The notes below the pieces were generated by a model that was not told where the DNA came from, did not search any database, and saw nothing but the letters and a program-made list of their open reading frames with translations. The translations under genes were made by a program, and so were the position numbers. Positions 1 to 7,285 of a DNA stretch of 64,000 nucleotides are shown here, in pieces. The stretch comes from CAVQBJ01 sp963724405 (GTDB taxonomy: Bacteria > Actinomycetota > Thermoleophilia > Solirubrobacterales > Solirubrobacteraceae), in NCBI GenBank assembly GCA_963724405.1, contig CAVRUQ010000003.1:620001-684000 (forward strand), read 5' to 3'. How positions within the stretch are numbered: the stretch's first letter is position 1; every line of letters begins with the position of its first letter.

Positions 1-1224
1 GTGGCCGGTGGTCACCCGCACCGTGCGATGCGTCCGTGCGTCGCGCACGAGCACCGCGCCGCGTGCGACGGTGGTGAGCGTGCCGTCACAGCGGTCCTCG
101 GTACGCCAGACCGTGCCCTGGACGGTGGCCACGCTGTTGTTGCCCTGCGTCGTGTAGCGGCCATGGTTGTCGCTGCCCCACAGGCTGCGCACGACGTGCG
201 GCGATCGGGTCGAGTGGGCCGGTGCCCGGGCCGCCCGGGCGCGGAGCGGCCCGGCTGCCGACGCCGCGCAGGCGCCGAAGTTGCCGCCCGCCAGCGCCAG
301 GATCACGCGGCCGGTCTGGCCGTGGGCGTAGCGCAACCGGAAGCTTCCGCCCCACACCATGACGGTCTGCGTGCGTCCGTGCGTGTCGAGCGCCGTCGTC
401 AGGTTGACCACGCCGGCGTGCGCGTTGACGAGCGTCCCGTTGGGCACGTCGACGCTCGAGGTCACGGGGAGCGGCTCCGTGGCACCGGGGGGCGTGACGA
501 GCACGACGCCCGTCGTGTCCGACACGACGGCCGAGCGCTGGAACCTGGGGGGCGCGACGGTGCCGACCGTGGAGGCGCCGGGCGTGCTGACGCCGGTCGG
601 CGAGGAGCCGCCGCCGGTCGTCGAGGGGGCGGGCCCCGCCGGGGCGCCCGCGGTGCCCGAGCCGACCGAACCGCTGGCCCCGGTCGCGCCGGTCGCGCCG
701 GTCGTCCCCGTCGGGGCGCCGGTTCCGACCGAGACGGAACCGCCGCCCGAACCGGTGCCCGAGCCCGTGGAGCCGCCGACGGTGGCGCCGGTGCCCGAGC
801 CACCGCTCGCGGTCACCGAGGTGGTGCTCGTGACCGTCGTGCCGCCGCCGGTCGCGGCGATGGTGAAGGTCTGGTCGGCGCCGTAGGTCGTTCCGAGCAG
901 GTTGTTGGCCACGACCCGGTAGTGGTAGGTCACGCCCGGCGTCAGGCCGCCGATCGTCACCGACACGCGCGTCGAGATGACGAGCGCGTTGACGCTGATC
1001 GTCGTCGTCGTCGAGCCGTAGTTCGTCGTGGTGCCGTACTGGAAGCTGACGATCGTCGCGAGGTCGTCATCGATGACGGTGGCCTGAAGGGTCGCCGAGG
1101 CGGAGCCCGCCTGGGCGGCGCCGGCCACGGCGTGGTGGCGCCCCGCCGCCTGCGCGCTGCCGGCGACCAGGGCGACGACGGCGAACACGGCGGCGAGGGT
1201 CCAACGGGCGGGCAGCGGTCGCAT
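1..1224 (-). CDS. Secreted protein with fibronectin type III-like domain, partial (runs off left edge)
   Basis: The frame stays open for 408 codons from an ATG at 1224 to the window edge, so the stop lies outside. Residues 1-27 are a signal peptide (MRPLPARW, then a hydrophobic stretch ending in GSAQAAG). Residues about 45-120 look like a fibronectin type III module: the pattern ATVIDDDLATIVSFQYGTTT followed by GLTPGVTYHYRVVANN is the common 'ratio to response' form of such domains. Residues about 120-225 are a Gly/Ser/Thr/Pro linker. The C-terminal part has DVPNGTLVNAHAGVVNLTTA and GNNSVATVQGTVWRTEDRC, which resembles FecR-like exported proteins of Thermoleophilia. A G-rich tract precedes the ATG. 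Export is well supported; the function is unknown. Confidence 0.75.
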   Translation of the reverse strand, partial: MRPLPARWTLAAVFAVVALVAGSAQAAGRHHAVAGAAQAGSASATLQATVIDDDLATIVSFQYGTTTNYGSTTTTISVNALVISTRVSVTIGGLTPGVTYHYRVVANNLLGTTYGADQTFTIAATGGGTTVTSTTSVTASGGSGTGATVGGSTGSGTGSGGGSVSVGTGAPTGTTGATGATGASGSVGSGTAGAPAGPAPSTTGGGSSPTGVSTPGASTVGTVAPPRFQRSAVVSDTTGVVLVTPPGATEPLPVTSSVDVPNGTLVNAHAGVVNLTTALDTHGRTQTVMVWGGSFRLRYAHGQTGRVILALAGGNFGACAASAAGPLRARAARAPAHSTRSPHVVRSLWGSDNHGRYTTQGNNSVATVQGTVWRTEDRCDGTLTTVARGAVLVRDARTHRTVRVTTGH

Positions 1225-1322
1225 ACCCCCCGTGTCGTCGGGGCACGCGGGCCATTTGAGCCCCGGGGCGCCCGGCTGGACTCATCGTCCACGAACGTCT
1301 GAGCCGGGACGAGGGCCCTCGG

Positions 1323-3323
1323 CTAGAGCTCGGCCTCGTCGAGCAGCTGGTGCGCGAGCGCGGCCATCGTCCGGGCGACGGCCACCTGCTCGTCCTCGCT
1401 GCTGTCGCCCTGCTCGAGGCGGCGCCGCAACGCCGCGCCGAAGCGCTCGAGGAACGCGTGCTGCTCGGCGAGCGACGCGCCGCCGACCTGGGCGCGACGG
1501 GCGAGCTCGCGCACGCCGTCGGCGAGCGACAGATAGCTGCCGGAGCGGAACGCGTCGGCGAGGCGCCCGACCCAGGCGTGCACCGCGGGACGGGCGTCCT
1601 CGCGGCCGAACCAGCCGCTCGTGCCCTCGTAGATGGCTCGGCAGGCGACCTCGACGAGCGCGGGGCCATCCTCGGCGAGCAGGACCGCCGCGGCGCTCAC
1701 GGGCGCGTCCGGGACCTTCGGGGCGCGCAGGCGGACGGCGGGCGTGGGCGGCGCGAGCAGGCGCAGCTCGGAGAGCCGGAAGCGGCGGTGGCCGCCGCTC
1801 GTGCGCACGGTCGGAACACGTCCGTCGTCGGCCCAGCGGCGCAGCGTGCTCGAGGAGATGCTCAGCAGCGACGCGGCCTGGCCGAGCGTCATCGTCTGGC
1901 CGGCGTCCCGGAGGTCGTCCTCGGCCGCCGTGGGGCCCGCGGACGGCGAGAGCGCGAGCGGCGCGTCGCCGTCGGCCATCGGCTGGTTGCTCAGCGCGAA
2001 CAGCTCCATGAGCGTCGCCGGAGGCACCGGGCCGAGAAAGTGCAGGCCCTGGCCGGCGTTACAGCCGAGCTCACGCAGCGCCTCGAGCTGCTCGGCCGTC
2101 TCGACGCCGACGGCGACGACGGACAGCCCCATGGCGCGGCCGATCTCGAGCACGCCCTCGACGATCGCCCGCGCCGGCGTCGAGGTGAGGAGGTCCTCGA
2201 CGAACGAGCGCTCGATCTTCAGGCCGTCCATCGGCAGGCGGCGCAGGTAGGAGAGCGAGGCGTAGCCGGTGCCGAAGTCATCCAGGAGCACGCTCACCCC
2301 GAGCGAGCGCAGCTCGGACAGCCGCGTCGCGGCGCCGGCCGAATGGCGTAGCGCCGTCTGCGCGACCTCGATCACCAGCTGCGAGCCGATCAGGCCCCAA
2401 CGGCGCAGCTCGGCGGCGACGTCGACGGCGAACTCGGTGTCGGACAGCTCGTCGGCGGACACGTTGATGCTCACGCGCGGCGGGCTCTTGTGGCCGTGCT
2501 CGGACGTCCACGCCGACAGCTGGCGGCAGGCCTCGGCCATCATCCAGCGATCGAGCTCGGCCAGGACCCCCGCCCGCTCGGCGACCCCGAGGAAGCGCGA
2601 CGGCAGGAGCAGGCCGTGTCGGGGATGGTCCCAGCGCACGAGCGCCTCCACCGCCACGACCGAGCCCGACTCGAGCGACACGACCGGCTGGTAGAACAGC
2701 TGCAGCTCCTGGCCGCAGCTGATGGCCGAGCGGAGCTCGCTTTCCATGCGCAGGTCTTCCAGCAGGCCGTTGCGCAGCTCGGGCTCGAACAGCTCGACGC
2801 GCCCGCCGCCGCGCCGCTGGGCGCGATGCTGGGCCGTCGCGGCGTCGCGCACGACCTCCTCGGCGCCCATGCGGCTCGAGTCCACGATCGCGACGCCCGC
2901 GCTCGCCGACAGCAGCAGCTCCTGGCCGCCGACCACGATCGGGGCGGCCACGAGTGCGAGCGCCTCGTCGGCGATCGTCCGGGCGGCGCGCTTCGGGTCG
3001 TCGTCGGCGATGAGCAACGCGAATGTGTCCCCCGCGAGGCGGGCGAGCCCGTCACCGTTGACGGTCAGCCGGCGGAGGCGCCCGGCCGTCGTGCGCAGCA
3101 CCTCATCGGCCGCGCGCGGCCCGAGCGCGTCGACGACGCGGGCGAGCTGGTCGACGCCGATCACGACGACGGCAGACCCCTGCGCCTCGGGCGAGTGGCT
3201 GACGGCGCGCCGCAGGTCGCCGTCGAACACGGCGCGATCGGGCAGCCCGGTGAGCGGGTCGATCGGCGTCGAGGGCGCCTGGAGCGGCGCCGTCGCCGGC
3301 GCTTCGTGCGGATCGAGCATCAC
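1323..3323 (-). CDS. GGDEF/EAL-domain protein fused to a MerR-like helix-turn-helix
   Basis: This 666-residue protein has a GGDEF domain at about residues 20-180, an EAL domain at about 190-445 and a MerR/excisionase-type DNA-binding motif at about 476-523 (LGQAASLLSISSSTLRRWADD, then VRTSGGHRRF). The last 130 residues are helical and unassigned. The GGDEF site reads AGDTF (97-101), so cyclase activity is unlikely. The EAL core is mixed: EAL at 226-228, NVS at 287-289 and DDFGTGY at 348-354 are kept, but the usual EITE glutamate is Q322 and AEGVET reads AVGVET. It lacks signal and membrane segments. The likely role is a c-di-GMP-responsive transcription factor, or a phosphodiesterase with DNA binding; this is inference. 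The start is GTG 3323, with an ATG immediately after it. Confidence 0.85.
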   Translation of the reverse strand: MMLDPHEAPATAPLQAPSTPIDPLTGLPDRAVFDGDLRRAVSHSPEAQGSAVVVIGVDQLARVVDALGPRAADEVLRTTAGRLRRLTVNGDGLARLAGDTFALLIADDDPKRAARTIADEALALVAAPIVVGGQELLLSASAGVAIVDSSRMGAEEVVRDAATAQHRAQRRGGGRVELFEPELRNGLLEDLRMESELRSAISCGQELQLFYQPVVSLESGSVVAVEALVRWDHPRHGLLLPSRFLGVAERAGVLAELDRWMMAEACRQLSAWTSEHGHKSPPRVSINVSADELSDTEFAVDVAAELRRWGLIGSQLVIEVAQTALRHSAGAATRLSELRSLGVSVLLDDFGTGYASLSYLRRLPMDGLKIERSFVEDLLTSTPARAIVEGVLEIGRAMGLSVVAVGVETAEQLEALRELGCNAGQGLHFLGPVPPATLMELFALSNQPMADGDAPLALSPSAGPTAAEDDLRDAGQTMTLGQAASLLSISSSTLRRWADDGRVPTVRTSGGHRRFRLSELRLLAPPTPAVRLRAPKVPDAPVSAAAVLLAEDGPALVEVACRAIYEGTSGWFGREDARPAVHAWVGRLADAFRSGSYLSLADGVRELARRAQVGGASLAEQHAFLERFGAALRRRLEQGDSSEDEQVAVARTMAALAHQLLDEAEL

Positions 3324-3478
3324 TTGGCGGCCGCCGCGCCGGGATGCTCGGGGCAGACGGACAAGACGTCGTGGGAACGTCGCATGCCAGTGACATCGGT
3401 CGCTTGGTGGCGGATATTGAGCGGAAGTCCACCGCGGTCCACTCCGAGAACCGGCGGCCGGCGCCCGTCAGGCCGCCC

Positions 3479-3976
3479 TCAGGACAGGCAGCGCGGACTC
3501 AGCGGCACGGTCAGACCGGCCTCGGCGACGGCGTCCTCCTTGCACCAGACGAGCCTGCGCGCGCGCCGATCGGCCACGCCGTAGAAGGTGTAGGTCAGCG
3601 ACGCCGCCGTGACGGTGCAGACGAAGGGGTCACGTCCGGCATGGGGCTCGCGGTCCGCCGAGCAGGCGACGGAGCCGAACGGTCCCGTCAGGTCGTGGGA
3701 GGCGATGCGGGCGCGCACGTCCGCCGCGATCGCCCGCGCGAGCGCGGCCCGGGGCGAGGCCGGGCCGCGCAACGGCGCCGTGTGAGGCGCCTGGTCCTGG
3801 TTGACGACGATCTGACCGATCTGGTTGGCCTCGAGCGTCCCCCGCGCGTTGCTGGTCGGCGCGGTCGAGTCGTTGCCGCGCACGACGAGGAACGCGACGA
3901 GGCCGAGGCACGCGAAGAACGCGACCGCCAGCAGCCAGCGGGTCGACAACGGGAGCTCGATCCTCAGGCGCGCCAT
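3479..3976 (-). CDS. Hypothetical single-pass membrane protein
   Basis: The 165-residue product has a short basic N-terminus (MARLRIEL), one transmembrane segment (about residues 13-32, WLLAVAFFACLGLVAFLVV) and a polar outer domain containing three cysteines (ACSAD, FVCTV, VWCKED) plus a fourth near the end (SPRCLS). Four cysteines outside the membrane could form two disulfides. The pattern TVTAASLTYTFYGVADRRAR suggests a small beta-rich fold. A GTG nine bases upstream (3985) is an alternative start; the ATG at 3976 was chosen because a G-rich tract lies directly before it. No family was recognised. Confidence 0.6.
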   Translation of the reverse strand: MARLRIELPLSTRWLLAVAFFACLGLVAFLVVRGNDSTAPTSNARGTLEANQIGQIVVNQDQAPHTAPLRGPASPRAALARAIAADVRARIASHDLTGPFGSVACSADREPHAGRDPFVCTVTAASLTYTFYGVADRRARRLVWCKEDAVAEAGLTVPLSPRCLS

Positions 3977-4070
3977 GCCCCTCACTTAGCAGACGGCGGG
4001 CGGCGGCGGCCCCGACGCCCGGCCACGTCGCGCCGCGCCCCTTAAGCATCCCCGCGCAGCCGCCGATCCA

Positions 4071-4295
4071 ATGGGCATGGAGCCGCTCGAGCTCACGCTG
4101 GAGCAGTGTCGATTCATCGCCGCGATCCGGGCGCGGAGCCCGCGTGCCGCCGTCACCGTGCACCGCACGCGAGGGGGCATCATCGTCGAGGTACGCCAGG
4201 ATCGCCGGGTCGAGCTCGCCCGCCTGGATGCCGCCGGCCGCGTGCGACACGATCGCCACGTGCGCGTGGCCGCCGCGCGGCGCGCGGCGGCGTAG
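4071..4295 (+). CDS. Small hypothetical protein (74 aa)
   Basis: This short ORF begins at ATG 4071, with a second ATG at 4077. Third codon positions are almost all G or C, as in the neighbouring real genes, and the sequence is charged and helical at the start (MEPLELTLEQCRFIAAIRAR), followed by a beta-like stretch (RGGIIVEVRQDRRVELARLD). It sits between a divergent membrane protein gene and the 3' end of the convergent MoaD-like gene. No homologous family is recognised and no clear ribosome site is present, so it may be spurious. Confidence 0.4.
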   Translation: MGMEPLELTLEQCRFIAAIRARSPRAAVTVHRTRGGIIVEVRQDRRVELARLDAAGRVRHDRHVRVAAARRAAA

Positions 4296-4321
4296 ACGCC
4301 GGCCACGCCCGCCCGGCCGCG

Positions 4322-4597
4322 TCAGCCGCCGGCGACGGCCGGCAGGATCGTCACCTCGGCGCCGTCGGCCACCGTCGTGTCGAGCCCGTCGAGGAAGCGG
4401 ATGTCCTCGCCGCTGACGTAGACGTTGACGAAGCGGCGAAGCGACCCGCCCTCATCGGAGATCCGCTCGCGCAGCTCGGAGAAGTTGTCGAACAGGCTGT
4501 CGAGCACCTCGCGTACGTTCGCGCCCTCGACCTCGGTCTCGGCCACCCCACCCGCCGCGGCCCGCAGCTGGGTGGGGATCTTCACGGTGACCGCCAT
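4322..4597 (-). CDS. MoaD/ThiS-family ubiquitin-like sulfur carrier
   Basis: The 91-residue protein has the beta-grasp pattern of MoaD/ThiS carriers (VTVKIPTQLR, VREVLDSL, RRFVNVYVSGEDIRFL, GAEVTILPAVAGG) and ends in the Gly-Gly that is adenylated and thiocarboxylated in this family. It starts 3 nt after the stop of the upstream threonine-synthase-like gene, so the two are co-transcribed and both lie under the SAM riboswitch. In known systems such carriers donate sulfur to PLP enzymes: CysO to CysM for cysteine, and a ThiS-like protein to a MetY-type enzyme for homocysteine. A role as sulfur donor to the neighbouring enzyme is therefore plausible but inferred. No E1-like activating enzyme or JAB protease gene lies nearby. 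Confidence 0.85.
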   Translation of the reverse strand: MAVTVKIPTQLRAAAGGVAETEVEGANVREVLDSLFDNFSELRERISDEGGSLRRFVNVYVSGEDIRFLDGLDTTVADGAEVTILPAVAGG

Positions 4598-4600
4598 CGA

Positions 4601-5878
4601 TCACCGCACCCCGGCGGGGTGGGCGATCGGCGCCTCGTCGACGTTCGCCTCGAAGTCGGCCAGCGACGGGTCGATCTCGTAGGCCTCGAAGCTGCCCCGC
4701 ACCGCGTCGAGCGTCTTCAGGCCGTCGCCGGTGATCACGAGCACGACGCTGTCCTGCGCGCCGATGTCGCCGCGCGCGGCGAGCTTGGCCAGCGTCGCGG
4801 CCGTGACGCCGCCGGCGGTCTCGGTGAAGATGCCCGTCGTGCGGGCGAGCAGCGAGATGCCCTCGCGGATCTCGTTATCGGTCACGGAGTCGACGCCACC
4901 GCCCGTGCGGCGGGCGAGCTCGAGCGCGTACGGCCCGTCGGCCGGATTGCCGATGGCCAGCGACTTGGCGATCGTGTCCGGCTTGACCGGGCGGCACACG
5001 TCCTGCCCCGCGGCGAACGCGCTGGCGACCGGCGAGCAGCCCTCGGCCTGGGCGCCGTGCATCGCCGGAAGGTCCCCGTCGAGCAGGCCGACCTGGCGCC
5101 ACTCGTCGAAGCCCTTGCCGATCTTCGTGAACAGCGAGCCCGAGGCGATCGGCGCGACGACGCGGTCCGGGACGCGCCAGCCGAGCTGCTCAGCGATCTC
5201 GAACGCGATCGTCTTGGAACCCTCGGCGTAGTACGGGCGCAGGTTGACGTTGACGAACGCCCAGTCGCGTTCGGCCGAGAGCTCGGTGCAGAGCCGGTTG
5301 ACGTCGTCGTAGTTGCCCCGGACGGCGACGAGCTTGGTGCCGTAGATGCCGGTGGCGAGCACCTTCTGCTCCTCGAGGTCGGCGGGGATGAAGACGTAGG
5401 ACTCCATCCCGAGCGCCGCGCCGTGGGCGGCGACGGAGTTGGCCAGGTTGCCCGTCGACGCGCAGGCGATGACCTTGAAGCCGAGCTCGCGGGCCCGTGC
5501 CGTGGCGACCGACACGACCCGGTCCTTGAAGGAGTGCGTCGGATTCGCGGCGTCGTTCTTCACCCACACCTCGCCGAGGCCGAGCTCGGCCGCGAGGCGG
5601 TCCGCCCGCACGAGCGGCGTGCAGCCGGCCGGCAGCCCCACCCGCGAGGTGCGCCGGCTCGACGGGCCCGGGGGGCCGCCGGCGAGCGGGAGGAAGTCCG
5701 AGTAGCGCCAGATGTTCTGCGGCCCGCTCTGGATGCGGCGGCGCCACTCGGCGACATCGCGCCCGCTGTCGTGGTGGTAGGCCACCTCGAGCGGCCCGAA
5801 GCACCGCTCGCACACGTACAACGCCTCGAGCGGGTACTCGGTCCCGCATTCCCTGCACTTGAGTCCTTCTGCCGTCAT
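4601..5878 (-). CDS. thrC: Threonine synthase-family PLP enzyme
   Basis: The 425-residue protein has an N-terminal zinc ribbon (C8, C11, C23, C26) followed by a fold-type II PLP core. The Schiff-base lysine is K118 in NPTHSFKDRV; most threonine synthases read NPTGSFKDRG there, so the loop is atypical. STGNLANSVAAHGAALG and the glycine-rich GSLFTKIGKG match the phosphate-binding regions. Threonine synthase converts O-phosphohomoserine to threonine. The start is ATG 5878, eight bases after a perfect GGAGGT; longer upstream reading would run through the riboswitch. Because expression is controlled by SAM and the next gene encodes a sulfur carrier, a sulfur-transfer reaction on O-phosphohomoserine, giving homocysteine, is an alternative. 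Family assignment is firm; the exact reaction is not. Confidence 0.85.
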   Translation of the reverse strand: MTAEGLKCRECGTEYPLEALYVCERCFGPLEVAYHHDSGRDVAEWRRRIQSGPQNIWRYSDFLPLAGGPPGPSSRRTSRVGLPAGCTPLVRADRLAAELGLGEVWVKNDAANPTHSFKDRVVSVATARARELGFKVIACASTGNLANSVAAHGAALGMESYVFIPADLEEQKVLATGIYGTKLVAVRGNYDDVNRLCTELSAERDWAFVNVNLRPYYAEGSKTIAFEIAEQLGWRVPDRVVAPIASGSLFTKIGKGFDEWRQVGLLDGDLPAMHGAQAEGCSPVASAFAAGQDVCRPVKPDTIAKSLAIGNPADGPYALELARRTGGGVDSVTDNEIREGISLLARTTGIFTETAGGVTAATLAKLAARGDIGAQDSVVLVITGDGLKTLDAVRGSFEAYEIDPSLADFEANVDEAPIAHPAGVR

Positions 5879-5885
5879 GTTGGAA

Positions 5886-5910
5886 ACCTCCGCTGGGCTG
5901 TGGCGAAGGT
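5886..5910 (-). promoter_or_regulatory. Hairpin that sequesters the thrC ribosome binding site
   Basis: On the minus strand ACCUUCGC (from 5910) pairs along all 8 positions, with one G-U pair, to GCGGAGGU (ending at 5886) around a 9-nt loop. The right arm contains the GGAGGU Shine-Dalgarno sequence of the gene starting at 5878. Placed directly after the SAM aptamer, this is the expected expression platform for translational shut-off when SAM is bound. The pairing is read directly from sequence; the switching is inferred. Confidence 0.65.
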
Positions 5911-5930
5911 CCCGGTGAAAGACTCCAACC

Positions 5931-6036
5931 ACATCTCCCAGGCCTTTGTTGGAGCCTGATGGAATTGGCACCATCCCCGCTTTCGCGGGAGGTTGCCGGG
6001 GTTTCAACGGGCCAGTCCCTCCACCCCTCTGGATGC
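5931..6036 (-). promoter_or_regulatory. SAM riboswitch (SAM-I/S-box class aptamer)
   Basis: On the minus strand the leader carries the S-box core in order: AGAGGGGUGGAGGGACUGGC, CCCGUUGAAACCCCGGCAACC split over the P2/J2-3 region, and GGUGCCAAUUCC, closed by a P1 helix in which GCAUC (6036-6032) pairs with GAUGU (5935-5931). These are the most conserved S-box segments. The aptamer lies between the promoter and the thrC-like gene. S-box RNAs bind S-adenosylmethionine and normally turn the downstream gene off. Confidence 0.92.
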
Positions 6037-6055
6037 GTCCAGCTATGTGCGCCGC

Positions 6056-6085
6056 AGTATACAAGCCGTCGGACGCGACATTCAA
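6056..6085 (-). promoter_or_regulatory. Sigma-70-type promoter of the SAM-riboswitch operon
   Basis: The minus strand has TTGAAT (6085-6080), an 18-nt spacer and TATACT (6061-6056), a near-consensus vegetative promoter. Transcription would start near 6049, a few bases before the riboswitch P1 helix. Confidence 0.75.
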
Positions 6086-6210
6086 ACCATGCCGAGCCGA
6101 CCCCCCGGTGATCGGACGCGGCGGCGCCGGCCTGCAGGCGGGCGGACGAACGTCCGGGCCGCGGCCGGCCCCCTCGTAACGGCGCTGCCGCGGCGGTGTA
6201 GCCCAGAGCC

Positions 6211-7263
6211 GTGAGTGATTTCGAGGTCGTGGCCGAGGCGGGCACGACCGACGCCCTGCGCGATGACCCCGCGCGCTCGGATCAGCGCTTCCGGCGCGCC
6301 GCCGACGCTGCCCGCGTCCGCGGCGAGCGCGAGCCGGCGAGCGAGCGCAAGCGCCTGCTCATCATCGTCAACCCGTACGCGACCACGGTCTCGGACCGCC
6401 TGCGCCATCTGGTCGTGTACGCCCTGCAGGGGCGCTACGACGTCGAGGCGATCGACACCCGGGCCCGGGGCCACGCGACCGAGCTGGCGCGCGACGCGGC
6501 GCGCGAGGGGTACGACCTCGTCGTCGCGTTCGGCGGCGACGGGACGGTCAATGAGGCGGCGAACGGCCTCGTCGGCTCCGAGACGGCGCTCACCTGCCTG
6601 CCCGGAGGCTCGGCCAACGTCTACACCAGGATCCTCGGCATCCCCGGGGACCTCGTCGACGCGACCGAGCACGTGCTGCACATCGCCGACGACTGGCGGC
6701 CGCGCCTTGCCGACGTCGGTGTCGTCAACGGGCGCCGCTTCACGTTCGCGTCGGGCGTCGGCCTCGATGCGAGCGTCACCAGGCGCGTTGACGGCAATCC
6801 GCGGCTGAAGGCCCGCTTCGGCCCGTGGTACTTCGCCTGGGCCGGGATCGCGAGCTTCCATCGCGAGTACCTGGTGCGCCCGCCGCGCATGGTCATCACC
6901 GCCGACGGGCAGACCTACGAGGGCGTCACCACGGTCGTGCAGAACGCCGCGCCCTTCACGTACTTCCGCGACCGGCCGATCGAGATCGCCGAGGGCGCCG
7001 GCCTGCAGTCGGGCACGCTCGCCGGCGGCGTGCTGCGCCGTTGCAGCCCGATCGACATGCCGACGTTCACCTGGCGCGCGCTGTCGAGGCGCGCGCGTGT
7101 GTCGCGTCACCGCCGCGTCTCGAGCTTCGCCGGCGTCCACGAGGTCGTCGTCCGCAGCGCCGACGACCGCCCGCTGCCCCTGCAGGTGGACGGCGACTAC
7201 CTCGGCGACGTGCGCGAGGCCCGCTACGGCATCGAGCCGCGCAGCCTGCTCGTCGTCTCCTAG
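6211..7263 (+). CDS. Diacylglycerol kinase-family lipid kinase
   Basis: The 350-residue protein is a member of the DAG kinase catalytic family (DgkB, YegS, sphingosine-kinase-like). It shows RLLIIVNPYATTVS at about residues 48-61, the nucleotide-binding GGDGTVNEAANGL at about 110-122 and LPGGSANVYTRILG at about 130-143. A C-terminal beta domain ends in PLPLQVDGDYLGD, the usual family ending. It probably phosphorylates a membrane lipid such as diacylglycerol. The GTG start is preceded by TAGCCC and 6 nt, an imperfect version of the leaderless -10 seen elsewhere here. The first 47 residues are charged and not part of the fold. It is divergent from the SAM-riboswitch operon. Confidence 0.85.
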   Translation: MSDFEVVAEAGTTDALRDDPARSDQRFRRAADAARVRGEREPASERKRLLIIVNPYATTVSDRLRHLVVYALQGRYDVEAIDTRARGHATELARDAAREGYDLVVAFGGDGTVNEAANGLVGSETALTCLPGGSANVYTRILGIPGDLVDATEHVLHIADDWRPRLADVGVVNGRRFTFASGVGLDASVTRRVDGNPRLKARFGPWYFAWAGIASFHREYLVRPPRMVITADGQTYEGVTTVVQNAAPFTYFRDRPIEIAEGAGLQSGTLAGGVLRRCSPIDMPTFTWRALSRRARVSRHRRVSSFAGVHEVVVRSADDRPLPLQVDGDYLGDVREARYGIEPRSLLVVS

Positions 7264-7285
7264 GGCGGCGTGAGCCGACGCCCGG

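Noticed and set aside
4106..5959. Open frame of 617 codons on the plus strand across the threonine-synthase-like gene
   Set aside because: It crosses moaD, thrC and part of the riboswitch on the opposite strand and has no recognisable domain.
4601..6085. Longer threonine-synthase start at 6085
   Set aside because: The extra codons would run through the promoter and SAM aptamer; ATG 5878 has a perfect ribosome site and the family-typical N-terminus.
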